A stretch of DNA of 60,000 nt from Bolinopsis microptera. Its lineage: Eukaryota; Ctenophora; Tentaculata; Lobata; Bolinopsidae. The notes below the pieces were generated by a model. The model saw nothing but the letters and a program-made list of their open reading frames with translations. It ran no database searches and was not told the DNA's origin. The stretch covers positions 312,001-372,000 of the forward strand of contig NC_087074.1 in the NCBI RefSeq assembly GCF_026151205.1, written 5' to 3'. Both the position numbers and the translations under genes were made by a program. Shown piece by piece: positions 22,266 to 34,000 of the stretch. Position 1 is the stretch's first letter. Every line of letters begins with the position of its first letter.

Positions 22266-25196
22266 CTAGTACCTAGAGTCAGGTACTAGTCTCTCATTGA
22301 CCTGACTCTAGGTACTAGTCTCTCATTGACCTGACTCTAGGTACTAATCTCTCAGTGACCTGACTCTAGGTACTAGTCTCTCATTGACCTGACTCTAGGT
22401 ACTAGTCTCTCATTGACCTGACTCTAGGTACTAGTCTCTCAGTGACCTGACTCTAGGTACTAGTCCCTCATTGACCTGACTCTAGGTACTAGTCTCTCAG
22501 TGACCTGACTCTAGGTACTAATCTCTCATTGACCTGACTCCAGGTACTAGTCTCTCATTGACCTGACTCTAGGTACTAGTCTCTCATTGACCTGACTCTA
22601 GGTACTAGTCTCTCATTGACCTGACTCTAGGTACTAGTCTCTCATTGACCTGACTCTAGGTACTAGTCTCTCATTGACCTGACTCTAGGTACTAGTCTCT
22701 CAGTGACCTGACTCTAGGTACTAGTCCCTCATTGACCTGACTCTAGGTACTAGTCCCTCATTGACCTGACCCTAGGTACTAGTCTCTCATTGACCTGACT
22801 CTAGGTACTAGTCTCTCATTGACCTGACTCTAGGTACTAGTCTCTCATTGACCTGACTCTAGGTACTAGTCTCTCATTGACCTGACTCTAGGAACTAATA
22901 TCTCATTGACCTGACTCTAGGTACTAGTCTCTCATTGACCTGACTCTAGGTACTAGTCTCTCATTGACCTGACTCTAGGTACTAGTCTCTCATTGACCTG
23001 ACTCTAGGTACTAGTCTCTCATTGACCTGACTCTAGGTACTGGTCTCTCATTGACCTGACTCTAGGTACTAGTCTCTCATTGACCTGACTCTAGGTACTG
23101 GTCTCTCATTGACCTGACTCTAGGTACTAGTCTCTCATTGACCTGACTCTAGGTACTGGTCTCTCATTGACCTGACTCTAGGTACTAGTCTCTCATTGAC
23201 CTGACTCTAGGTACTGGTCTCTCATTGACCTGACTCTAGGTACTGGTCTCTCATTGACCTGACTCTAGGTACTAGTCTCTCATTGACCTGACTCTAAGTA
23301 CTAGACTCTCATTGACCTGACTCTAGGTACTAGTCTCTCATTGACCTGACTCTAGGTACTAGTCTCTCAGTGACCTGACTCTAGGTACTGGTCTCTCATT
23401 GACCTGACTCTAGGTACTGGTCTCTCATTGACCTGACTCTAGGTACTAGTCTCTCATTGACCTGACTCTAGGTACTAGTCTCTCATTGACCTGACTCTAG
23501 GTACTAGTCTCTCATTGACCTGACTCTAGGTACTGGTCTCTCAGTGACCTGACTCTAGGTACTAGTCTCTCATTGACCTGACTCTAGGTACTAGTCCCTC
23601 ATTGACCTGACTCTAGGTACTGGTCTCTCATTGACCTGACTCTAGGTACTAGTCTCTCATTGATCTGACTCTAGGTACTAGTCTCTCATTGACCTGACTC
23701 TAGGTACTGGTCTCTCATTGACCTGACTCTAGGTACTGGTCTCTCATTGACCTGACTCTAGGTACTAGTCTCTCATTGACCTGACTCTAGGTACTAGTCT
23801 CTCATTGACCTGACTCTAGGTACTAGTCTCTCATTGACCTGACTCTAGGTACTAGTCCCTCATTGACCTGACTCTAGGTACTAGTCTCTCATTGACCTGA
23901 CTCTAGGTACTAGTAGTAGTCTCTCATTGACCTGACTCTAGGTACTAGTCTCTCATTGACCTGACTCTAGGTACTAGTCTCTCATTGACCTGACTCTAGG
24001 TACTAGTCTCTCATTGACCTGACTCTAGGTACTAGTCTCTCATTGACCTGACTCTAGGTACTAGTCTCTCATTGACCTTACTCTAGGTACTAGTCTCTCA
24101 TTGACCTGACTCTAGGTACTAGTCTCTCATTGACCTGACTCTAGGTACTAGTCTCTCATTGACCTGACTCTAGGTACTAGTCTCTCATTGACCTGACTCT
24201 AGGTACTAGTCTCTCATTGACCTGACTCTAGGTACTAGTCTCTCATTGACCTGACTCTAGGTACTAGTCTCTCATTGACCTGACTCTAGGTACTAGTCTC
24301 TCATTGACCTGACTCTAGGTACTAGTCTCTCATTGACCTGACTCTAGGTACTAGTCTCTCATTGACCTGACTCTAGGTACTAGTCTCTCATTGACCTGAC
24401 TCTAGGTACTAGTCTCTCATTGACCTGACTCTAGGTACTAGTCTCTCATTGACCTGACTCTAGGTACTAGTCTCTCATTGACCTGACTCTAGGTACTAGT
24501 CTCTCATTGACCTGACTCTAGGTACTAGTCTCTCATTGACCTGACTCTAGGTACTAGTCTCTCATTGACCTGACTCTAGGTACTAGTCTCTCATTGACCT
24601 GACTCTAGGTACTAGTCTCTCATTGACCTGACTCTAGGTACTAGTCTCTCATTGACCTGACTCTAGGTACTAGTCTCTCATTGACCTGACTCTAGGTACT
24701 AGTCTCTCATTGACCTGACTCTAGGTACTAGTCTCTCATTGACCTGACTCTAGGTACTAGTCTCTCATTGACCTGACTCTAGGTACTAGTCTCTCATTGA
24801 CCTGACTCTAGGTACTGGTCTCTCATTGACCTGACTCTAGGTACTAGTCTCTCATTGACCTGACTCTAGGTACTAGTCTCTCATTGACCTGACTCTAGGT
24901 ACTAGTCTCTCATTGACCTGACTCTAGGTACTAGTCTCTCATTGACCTGACTCTAGGTACTAGTCTCTCATTGACCTGACTCTAGGTACTAGTCTCTCAT
25001 TGACCTGACTCTAGGTACTAGTCTCTCATTGACCTGACTCTAGGTACTAGTCTCTCATTGACCTGACTCTAGGTACTAGTCTCTCATTGACCTGACTCTA
25101 GGTACTAGTCTCTCAGTGACCTGACTCTAGGTACTGGTCTCTCATTGACCTTACTGTGGTAACTAGGTCTCTCATTGACCTGACTCTAGGTACTAG
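22266..25196. repeat. 29-bp minisatellite, about 100 copies
   Basis: The unit is CTAGGTACTAGTCTCTCATT plus GACCTGACT. The left half carries more variants (CAGTGACC, GTCCCTC, ACTGGTC), the right half (about 23940-25090) is nearly homogeneous. That gradient suggests recent expansion from the right. One AGTAGTAGT insertion lies near 23910. No frame is coding. Confidence 0.95.
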
Positions 25197-25333
25197 TCTA
25201 TGGTAACTGGTGGTAACTGGTGGTAACTGGTGGTAACTGGTGGTAACTGGTGGTAACTGGTGGTAACTGGTGGTAACTGGTGGTAACTGGTGGTAACTGG
25301 TGGTAACTGGTGGTAACTGGTGGTATAAACTGG
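25197..25333. repeat. 10-bp array TGGTGGTAAC
   Basis: About 12 copies of TGGTGGTAAC directly abut the 29-bp array. The junction units (TGTGGTAACTAGGTCTCTC near 25150) mix both motifs, so the 10-bp array may have started from a mutated 29-bp unit. Confidence 0.92.
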
Positions 25334-26218
25334 TGGTAAAGTTATATTGTATAGTTATTACTTTTATAATGATATAACTGAATTGATGTTTTGTCGTTAT
25401 TTTGATGGTAAATTGAACAATATAAAACTATAAGTTCTCTTGAAACTAAATACACGTGTCGTGTATATAAGTATATACATATGTAGTCTCTTACCTTCTG
25501 TACATTGAGAACATGGTTGAATATCTGTAACCAGGGGCAGCAACAATTCACACAGGTCATATTGTTTCGAGGAACAATGAACGATAAGTCAATGAACTAG
25601 TACAATGCAAGATCAAAAGAGAAAGACGCACAATAATATAATAATAATACTATTTCTTTCCCCGGTATAAAGTCAAAGTCAGGATTCTGTTAAGCGGTCG
25701 ACACACGAGGGAACATAGTACTATAGTACATATTAATACATAGTTAACTATTTTAGATGTACTGTAGATAACCAATGAGGACATGTGGTACAGTTGCCAT
25801 GACAACTGCAGGTCACGAGACAGGTCATCCACCAATTAGAGCCTTTCTGCACGGCGGGGGGGGTCACGGCGCGGATAGTAGTGCTCTAGGTTTATATAAA
25901 TTGATTTGGAATCTGTGCTAGTCTACAGTCTTGTTTTGTATTATTTCGTGCTTTAAACAAAGTACATATTAAGATCCTGAAACCACCCCCCTCCTCCCCC
26001 CACCCCCTCCCCCCCTCCCTACGTGACGAATTATCACTGTGTAATAAAGAAAAATTCGCTAATATTGATGCCAAAAATTATTTAAATCAACAACACGTAA
26101 AAATATAAACGAAAAGGAACCTAAAATTAAATATTTTTGGCCTGTTAGTCCATAACATGATGTAGTTAAATGTAATGATGCTCTCAGTGGCCCTCTCAGT
26201 GGCGCCCCCCCGCCACTG
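25334..26218. other. Single-copy stretch, no firm gene
   Basis: On the minus strand CTCAATGTACAGAAG followed by GTAAGAG (25493-25510) has the look of an exon end with donor, but no convincing matching acceptor or domain was found. A homopyrimidine run (25981-26020, CCCCCCTCCTCCCCCCACCC) and a run of G at 25854-25862 are simple sequence. Confidence 0.35.
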
Positions 26219-29200
26219 GGCCCTAGCTAAAGTTACAGTCCACTCTGAGTAGGTTGAAGAAGGCCCTAGCTAAAGTTACAGTCCACTCTGAGTAGGTTGA
26301 AGAAGGCCTAGCTAAAGTTACAGTCCACTCTGAGTAGGTTGAAGAAGGCCCTAGCTAAAGTTACAGTCCACTCTGAGTAGGTTGAAGAAGGCCTAGCTAA
26401 AGTTACAGTCCACTCTGAGTAGGTTGAAGAAGGCCTAGCTAAAGTTACAGTCCACTCTGAATAGGTTGAAGAAGGCCCTAGCTAAAGTTACAGTCCACTC
26501 TGAGTAGGTTGAAGAAGGCCCTAGCTAAAGTTACAGTCCACTCTGAGTAGGTTGAAGAAGGCCCTAGCTAAAGTTACAGTCCACTCTGAGTAGGTTGAAG
26601 AAGGCCCTAGCTAAAGTTACAGTCCACTCTGAGTAGGTTGAAGAAGGCCCTAGCTAAAGTTACAGTCCACTCTGAGTAGGTTGAAGAAGGCCCTAGCTAA
26701 AGTTACAGTCCACTCTGAGTAGGTTGAAGAAGGCCCTAGCTAAAGTTACAGTCCACTCTGAGTAGGTTGAAGAAGGCCCTAGCTAAAGTTACAGTCCACT
26801 CTGAGTAGGTTGAAGAAGGCCCTAGCTAAAGTTACAGTCCACTCTGAGTAGGTTGAAGAAGGCCCTAGCTAAAGTTACAGTCCACTCTGAGTAGGTTGAA
26901 GAAGGCCCTAGCTAAAGTTACAGTCCACTCTGAGTAGGTTGAAGAAGGCCCTAGCTAAAGTTACAGTCCACTCTGAGTAGGTTGAAGAAGGCCCTAGCTA
27001 AAGTTACAGTCCACTCTGAGTAGGTTGAAGAAGGCCCTAGCTAAAGTTACAGTCCACTCTGAGTAGGTTGAAGAAGGCCTAGCTAAAGTTACAGTCCACT
27101 CTGAGTAGGTTGAAGAAGGCCTAGCTAAAGTTACAGTCCACTCTGAGTAGGTTGAAGAAGGCCCTAGCTAAAGTTACAGTCCACTCTGAGTAGGTTGAAG
27201 AAGGCCTAGCTAAAGTTACAGTCCACTCTGAGTAGGTTGAAGAAGGCCTAGCTAAAGTTACAGTCCACTCTGAGTAGGTTGAAGAAGGCCCTAGCTAAAG
27301 TTACAGTCCACTCTGAGTAGGTTGAAGAAGGCCCTAGCTAAAGTTACAGTCCACTCTGAGTAGGTTGAAGAAGGCCCTAGCTAAAGTTACAGTCCACTCT
27401 GAGTAGGTTGAAGAAGGCCCTAGCTAAAGTTACAGTCCACTCTGAGTAGGTTGAAGAAGGCCCTAGCTAAAGTTACAGTCCACTCTGAGTAGGTTGAAGA
27501 AGGCCCTAGCTAAAGTTACAGTCCACTCTGAGTAGGTTGAAGAAGGCCCTAGCTAAAGTTACAGTCCACTCTGAGTAGGTTGAAGAAGGCCCTAGCTAAA
27601 GTTACAGTCCACTCTGAGTAGGTTGAAGAAGGCCCTAGCTAAAGTTACAGTCCACTCTGAGTAGGTTGAAGAAGGCCCTAGCTAAAGTTACAGTCCACTC
27701 TGAGTAGGTTGAAGAAGGCCCTAGCTAAAGTTACAGTCCACTCTGAGTAGGTTGAAGAAGGCCCTAGCTAAAGTTACAGTCCACTCTGAGTAGGTTGAAG
27801 AAGGCCCTAGCTAAAGTTACAGTCCACTCTGAGTAGGTTGAAGAAGGCCCTAGCTAAAGTTACAGTCCACTCTGAGTAGGTTGAAGAAGGCCTAGCTAAA
27901 GTTACAGTCCACTCTGAGTAGGTTGAAGAAGGCCCTAGCTAAAGTTACAGTCCACTCTGAGTAGGTTGAAGAAGGCCCTAGCTAAAGTTACAGTCCACTC
28001 TGAGTAGGTTGAAGAAGGCCCTAGCTAAAGTTACAGTCCACTCTGAGTAGGTTGAAGAAGGCCCTAGCTAAAGTTACAGTCCACTCTGAGTAGGTTGAAG
28101 AAGGCCCTAGCTAAAGTTACAGTCCACTCTGAGTAGGTTGAAGAAGGCCTAGCTAAAGTTACAGTCCACTCTGAGTAGGTTGAAGAAGGCCCTAGCTAAA
28201 GTTACAGTCCACTCTGAGTAGGTTGAAGAAGGCCCTAGCTAAAGTTACAGTCCACTCTGAGTAGGTTGAAGAAGGCCCTAGCTAAAGTTACAGTCCACTC
28301 TGAGTAGGTTGAAGAAGGCCCTAGCTAAAGTTACAGTCCACTCTGAGTAGGTTGAAGAAGGCCCTAGCTAAAGTTACAGTCCACTCTGAGTAGGTTGAAG
28401 AAGGCCCTAGCTAAAGTTACAGTCCACTCTGAGTAGGTTGAAGAAGGCCCTAGCTAAAGTTACAGTCCACTCTGAGTAGGTTGAAGAAGGCCCTAGCTAA
28501 AGTTACAGTCCACTCTGAGTAGGTTGAAGAAGGCCCTAGCTAAAGTTACAGTCCACTCTGAGTAGGTTGAAGAAGGCCCTAGCTAAAGTTACAGTCCACT
28601 CTGAGTAGGTTGAAGAAGGCCCTAGCTAAAGTTACAGTCCACTCTGAGTAGGTTGAAGAAGGCCCTAGCTAAAGTTACAGTCCACTCTGAGTAGGTTGAA
28701 GAAGGCCCTAGCTAAAGTTACAGTCCACTCTGAGTAGGTTGAAGAAGGCCCTAGCTAAAGTTACAGTCCACTCTGAGTAGGTTGAAGAAGGCCCTAGCTA
28801 AAGTTACAGTCCACTCTGAGTAGGTTGAAGAAGGCCCTAGCTAAAGTTACAGTCCACTCTGAGTAGGTTGAAGAAGGCCCTAGCTAAAGTTACAGTCCAC
28901 TCTGAGTAGGTTGAAGAAGGCCTAGCTAAAGTTACAGTCCACTCTGAGTAGGTTGAAGAAGGCCCTAGCTAAAGTTACAGTCCACTCTGAGTAGGTTGAA
29001 GAAGGCCCTAGCTAAAGTTACAGTCCACTCTGAGTAGGTTGAAGAAGGCCCTAGCTAAAGTTACAGTCCACTCTGAGTAGGTTGAAGAAGGCCCTAGCTA
29101 AAGTTACAGTCCACTCTGAGTAGGTTGAAGAAGGCCCTAGCTAAAGTTACAGTCCACTCTGAGTAGGTTGAAGAAGGCCCTAGCTAAAGTTACAGTCCAC

Positions 29201-30510
29201 TCTGAGTAGGTTGAAGAAGGCCCTAGCTAAAGTTACAGTCCACTCTGAGTAGGTTGAAGAAGGCCCTAGCTAAAGTTACAGTCCACTCTGAGTAGGTTGA
29301 AGAAGGCCCTAGCTAAAGTTACAGTCCACTCTGAGTAGGTTGAAGAAGGCCCTAGCTAAAGTTACAGTCCACTCTGAGTAGGTTGAAGAAGGCCCTAGCT
29401 AAAGTTACAGTCCACTCTGAGTAGGTTGAAGAAGGCCTAGCTAAAGTTACAGTCCACTCTGAGTAGGTTGAAGAAGGCCCTAGCTAAAGTTACAGTCCAC
29501 TCTGAGTAGGTTGAAGAAGGCCCTAGCTAAAGTTACAGTCCACTCTGAGTAGGTTGAAGAAGGCCCTAGCTAAAGTTACAGTCCACTCTGAGTAGGTTGA
29601 AGAAGGCCCTAGCTAAAGTTACAGTCCACTCTGAGTAGGTTGAAGAAGGCCCTAGCTAAAGTTACAGTCCACTCTGAGTAGGTTGAAGAAGGCCCTAGCT
29701 AAAGTTACAGTCCACTCTGAGTAGGTTGAAGAAGGCCCTAGCTAAAGTTACAGTCCACTCTGAGTAGGTTGAAGAAGGCCCTAGCTAAAGTTACAGTCCA
29801 CTCTGAGTAGGTTGAAGAAGGCCTAGCTAAAGTTACAGTCCACTCTGAGTAGGTTGAAGAAGGCCCTAGCTAAAGTTACAGTCCACTCTGAGTAGGTTGA
29901 AGAAGGCCCTAGCTAAAGTTACAGTCCACTCTGAGTAGGTTGAAGAAGGCCCTAGCTAAAGTTACAGTCCACTCTGAGTAGGTTGAAGAAGGCCCTAGCT
30001 AAAGTTACAGTCCACTCTGAGTAGGTTGAAGAAGGCCCTAGCTAAAGTTACAGTCCACTCTGAGTAGGTTGAAGAAGACCCTAGCTAAAGTTACAGTCCA
30101 CTCTGAGTAGGTTGAAGAAGACCCTAGCTAAAGTTACAGTCCACTCTGAGTAGGTTGAAGAAGGCCCTAGCTAAAGTTACAGTCCACTCTGAGTAGGTTG
30201 AAGAAGGCCCTAGCTAAAGTTACAGTCCACTCTGAGTAGGTTGAAGAAGGCCTAGCTAAAGTTACAGTCCACTCTGAGTAGGTTGAAGAAGGCCCTAGCT
30301 AAAGTTACAGTCCACTCTGAGTAGGTTGAAGAAGGCCCTAGCTAAAGTTACAGTCCACTCTGAGTAGGTTGAAGAAGGCCCTAGCTAAAGTTACAGTCCA
30401 CTCTGAGTAGGTTGAAGAAGGCCCTAGCTAAAGTTACAGTCCACTCTGAGTAGGTTGAAGAAGGCCCTAGCTAAAGTTACAGTCCACTCTGAGTAGGTTG
30501 AAGAAGGCCC
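26219..30510. repeat. 43-bp minisatellite built from a gene's 3' end, about 100 copies
   Basis: The unit is GGCCCTAGCTAAAGTTACAG plus TCCACTCTGAGTAGGTTGAA plus GAA; some copies lack one C and are 42 bp. On the minus strand each unit reads GCCTTCTTCAACCTACTCAG, AGTGGACTGTAACTTTAGCT, AG, which is exactly the last 14 codons and the TAG stop of the saposin gene at 30467-31051. The first unit of the array (30467-30510) is the authentic coding end; about 99 further copies follow downstream. Homogeneity is very high, with rare variants (GAATAGG near 26460, AAGACCC near 30076 and 30119). Confidence 0.97.
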
Positions 30511-31051
30511 AGTCACAGAAAGTGTCACCGCTAAGATTCTCCATAGTGATGACCACCAGTATCATAGTCAGATATTTGTCTACAGTCTTCTTACACTGAG
30601 GGCCTCTCCTCAGCAAATCACACAAACCTTTCAGAACCCTCTCCACTACCCTCTCTAGGGTGGGGTCCTTGAGAGTCCTGATAACCAGATCTGCCCCTTT
30701 AGCGCACACTGCACATGCGCGGTTAACTGGAGTGGTGTGAGAGCCCCTACAAGCTCCCAATACTACACACTGGTGTACAGGGTCTAATTCTAGCACAGCT
30801 CTACTTAAAGAGTTTAGCAGCTCCTCCAGGTAGTTCACACAGTCGAATATAGGCACCATGTCACAAACTTCACCTACTACCACAGAGATCAGGTCCTGGG
30901 TCTCAGTGTCCTGATACAATACTTGTAGTTCAGAGAGAGCACTGGTACATAGGCCACACTCGTGAGAGGGAACACTCAGAGAGGGACTGCTCAGAGAGGG
31001 GCTGCTCAGAGAGGGACTCACTAACAGAAACACCATGACCCACTGCATCAT
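30467..31051 (-). CDS. Small secreted saposin-like protein, two SapB domains
   Basis: A 194-residue protein. The signal peptide is followed by a repeated serine-proline stretch (SPSL three times, residues 12-26), itself a short tandem duplication in the DNA (30975-31020). SapB domains lie at about 32-101 and 113-191, both with the six-cysteine pattern. The second ends FFNLLRVDCNFS, and the codons for this tail are the repeat unit of the 43-bp array downstream. Just before the ATG, ATATATTTTGTAG could serve as a splice acceptor or an AT-rich promoter element. Probably a lipid- or membrane-interacting secreted protein, paralogous to its two larger neighbours. Confidence 0.88.
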   Translation of the reverse strand: MMQWVMVFLLVSPSLSSPSLSSPSLSVPSHECGLCTSALSELQVLYQDTETQDLISVVVGEVCDMVPIFDCVNYLEELLNSLSRAVLELDPVHQCVVLGACRGSHTTPVNRACAVCAKGADLVIRTLKDPTLERVVERVLKGLCDLLRRGPQCKKTVDKYLTMILVVITMENLSGDTFCDWAFFNLLRVDCNFS

Positions 31052-31505
31052 CCTACAAAATATATTTAATAAAAATTATCAATTTTCTTTAGCTCTAAAT
31101 TAAGAATCTTCAACTTTACATACATGTTACATGTTACATGTTCAACGCCTGTTTTTTATAGTTCTGTTCTACATATCAATTTAGTAAGGAAGTATTTTTT
31201 ATTCACGACACAGTCCACAAGGAACTGGTATTGAAATTGCAATTTGTTAACAAATAATAATTAAGAAGATTAAAAGTTACACTCAATCACAAATCAAAAA
31301 TACAAAATACAAAATCTGAAACTTCACGTCGTGTTTTCTAAAAATATCAAAACTCGATTTGATTAAATTTTATGGAACTAATCGTCATTAATCATTTTAT
31401 TATACTCTAGTAGCAGGGTGTAGTTAATCATTTCATAATCTAAAAAGGTGCTCAATCGTATGAAATTATCCTACTGAAATACAAATTGTGTATTATCATA
31501 AGGAA
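31052..31505. other. Intergenic spacer between saposin genes
   Basis: AT-rich, no gene. ACATGTTACATGTTACATGTTC at about 31122-31143 and AATACAAAATACAAAATC near 31298 are small simple repeats. This stretch holds the upstream region of the 194-residue gene and the far 3' flank of the next one. Confidence 0.4.
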
Positions 31506-32392
31506 TAGTTCTAGCAGAGTCCAATAAGACTGCAGCGAGTTCTAGAAGAGTCCAACGAGACTGCAGAGAGTTCTAGCAGAGTCCAATAAGACTGCAGAGA
31601 GTTCTAGCAGAGTCCAATAAGACTGCAGAGAGTTCTAGCAGAGTCCAATGAGACTGCAGAGAGTTCTAGCAGAGTCCAACGAGACTGCAGAGAGTTCTAG
31701 CAGAGTCCAATAAGACTGCAGCGAGTTCTAGCCGAGTCCAACGAGACTGCAGAGAGTTCTAGCAGAGTCCAATAAGACTGCAGAGAGTTCTAGCAGAGTC
31801 CAATAAGACTGCAGAGAGTTCTAGCAGAGTCCAATGAGACTGCAGAGAGTTCTAGCAGAGTCCAACGAGACTGCAGAGAGTTCTAGCAGAGTCCAATAAG
31901 ACTGCAGCGAGTTCTAGCAGAGTCCAATAAGACTGCAGAGAGTTCTAGCAGAGTCCAATAAGACTGCAGAGAGTTCTAGCAGAGTCCAATGAGACTGCAG
32001 CGAGTTCTAGCAGAGTCCAATAAGACTGCAGCGAGTTCTAGCAGAGTCCAATAAGACTGCAGAGAGTTCTAGCAGAGTCCAATAAGACTGCAGAGAGTTC
32101 TAGCAGAGTCCAATAAGACTGCAGAGAGTTCTAGCAGAGTCCAATAAGACTGCAGAGAGTTCTAGCCGAGTCCAACGAGACTGCAGAGAGTTGTAGCAGA
32201 GTCCAATAAGACTGCAGAGAGTTCTAGCAGAGTCCAATAAGACTGCAGAGAGTTCTAGTAGAGTCCAATGAGACTGCAGCGAGTTCTAGCAGAGTCCAAT
32301 AAGACTGCAGCGAGTTCTAGCAGAGTCCAATAAGACTGCAGAGAGTTCTAGCAGAGTCCAATAAGACTGCAGAGAGTTCTAGCGTCCAGATT
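31506..32392. repeat. 31-bp minisatellite built from a gene's 3' end, about 28 copies
   Basis: The same unit as at 17918-18136, here with more copies. On the minus strand it contains CTCTGCAGTCTTATTGGACT and CTGCTAG, the last codons (LCSLIGLC) and the stop of the gene at 32348-34000. Variants AATAAG, AATGAG and AACGAG, and GCAGAG/GCAGCG, recur in the same multi-unit order (for example from about 31540 and again from about 31725), showing duplication of blocks of several units. Confidence 0.95.
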
Positions 32393-34000
32393 TTTGAGAA
32401 GAGCGACGAGCTGGTCGAAATAGCCGTCTAGAGTGGTCTCACAGTCAGAGATGGGAAGAACAGTACAAATCTCGGAGATGGCCTCTTTTAAGAGAGCGTC
32501 TACCTGCTGGTTCTCTAGAAGGGTTATCAGCTCCCCTGCTATCATGGTACACTCTGAGCACGTGTCTCCTACACTGCTGCTCACTTCGTAGCTGCTCACT
32601 GTCTCCTGGTTGTCTAGGTTACTGCTGCTAACTTGGTAGCTGCTCACTGTCTCCTGGTTGGAGCTGCACAGGCCAGCGTAGCCACATACAGTTTTACCGT
32701 CCATCCCTGAGATGAGTGTTTCTATGGTGACCATGTAGCTGTGTAGAGTCTCCTTGCAGTCCGGTATGGGCAGGATAGAACACGCCTCGTCCAGCACTGC
32801 TTCTATCTGCTGCTGCACAGTCGGGTCCTGTAGCTCCTTTATAACAAGGTCAGCTATCTCAGCACACTCTGAGCACACATCCCCCACTCCTACTACTGAT
32901 CCTGGACAAGCATCCAGAGCCACACATGTCCCCTCTACGTCTAGGTTCTGTGCTTTAACCAGGGTCCCCTCGAGGAGCTTGGTGATGAGTGAGTTACAGA
33001 AAGGAATAGAAATCAGCTCACAGATAACGGGAGCTAGGTCTTTGTTAATGGCGATTGTTTCCGGGTCATTAGCGGCTTTCTTCACTTCTCCTAGCAGGTC
33101 CTGACAGCCAGCACAGAGGGGTGAGTCGTCCCCGACTAAAGAGGTCACTGCTTGTGGGGCGGGACAAGCCCCGATCTGCTTGCAGATAGCATCAGGATTG
33201 AACATGGGAATTAGTTTGTCAAGGAACTGATCTATTGCGGTGTCCGCGATAACCTCGCAAAAGGCTACGGTCGTTAGGCCACATATCTCGTGTACTGCAA
33301 TGTGTATCAGATCCAGCGTATCCTTGGAGGTCAGGATAGTCTGAACCACATCCATACCATCAGTACAAGCCTTGCAGCCCTCCTCGTCCTGGAGACCCTT
33401 CCTTATTACCTGGAATAGCTCTGTACTTTCTATGAGGTCCCTAACTTGTTGAGAGCAGAGTCCTATCTTCGAGCAGAGTTGCTGCACATCAATCGAGCCT
33501 ACAAGCAGGTCGAGATAGAAGTGTCCGTACTCCTTGACCAGTGCACTACACTCATTAGAAACGAAGGGGAGCTCACTACACACCTTCTCAGTAGCAGCCA
33601 CTACCTCGTCTATTGTAGCGTTAGTTAGCACTCTCTTCACCACCTCATCCCCCAGGAACTCACAGAACTCGCACTGTATGGAGTCTTGAAGAGGGGCCAT
33701 GGTAGTAGCGCACACAGCAAGTTGAGAGCAGGCAGTGCCAGGATCCAGAGCCTCAACCACACTCTCTAACTGGGACAACTCACTATCTACCCAGTTATCA
33801 CAGTCCTGTATGGGCACATTGGCGCACACTACCTTCTTCAACACGCCCAGCAGATCTTTAGTGTCCTTGTCGTCCATTATAACCTTGAGTTCGGACACAG
33901 CTGCTTTACAAAGCGTACACTTAGCTGGGTCTATGATCTGCACAGCTACTGAGCTGACTCCCAGCACTAATAGTGCTCCAATTAGTACTCCTCTCATCAT
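32348..34000 (-). CDS. Secreted multi-saposin protein, six SapB domains
   Basis: A 550-residue protein with a signal peptide (about 1-20, hydrophobic GALLVLGVSSVAV) and six saposin-B domains at about 28-97, 110-182, 209-279, 296-365, 376-445 and 481-550. Between domains five and six a serine-rich linker is duplicated (NQETVSSYQVSSS then NQETVSSYEVSSS). From that linker to the stop it is almost identical to the gene at 18106-19710 (differences such as DQL/DQI and NLDAR/NMDAK), while the other domains have diverged. This fits recent duplication or gene conversion of the 3' end. The gene is bracketed by arrays made from its own stop codon (downstream) and its own start codon (upstream). Two adjacent ATGs begin the frame; either could start. 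Confidence 0.93.
   Translation of the reverse strand: MMRGVLIGALLVLGVSSVAVQIIDPAKCTLCKAAVSELKVIMDDKDTKDLLGVLKKVVCANVPIQDCDNWVDSELSQLESVVEALDPGTACSQLAVCATTMAPLQDSIQCEFCEFLGDEVVKRVLTNATIDEVVAATEKVCSELPFVSNECSALVKEYGHFYLDLLVGSIDVQQLCSKIGLCSQQVRDLIESTELFQVIRKGLQDEEGCKACTDGMDVVQTILTSKDTLDLIHIAVHEICGLTTVAFCEVIADTAIDQFLDKLIPMFNPDAICKQIGACPAPQAVTSLVGDDSPLCAGCQDLLGEVKKAANDPETIAINKDLAPVICELISIPFCNSLITKLLEGTLVKAQNLDVEGTCVALDACPGSVVGVGDVCSECAEIADLVIKELQDPTVQQQIEAVLDEACSILPIPDCKETLHSYMVTIETLISGMDGKTVCGYAGLCSSNQETVSSYQVSSSNLDNQETVSSYEVSSSVGDTCSECTMIAGELITLLENQQVDALLKEAISEICTVLPISDCETTLDGYFDQLVALLKNLDARTLCSLIGLC

Noticed and set aside
22266-25196. Possible CRISPR array
   Set aside because: The units are contiguous with no unique spacers, and the sequence is clearly from an animal genome. 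The same applies to the other direct-repeat arrays here.
25342-25560. Minus-strand ORF and donor-like GTAAGAG near 25500
   Set aside because: No convincing matching acceptor, no domain and AT-rich flanks; too weak to annotate as an exon.
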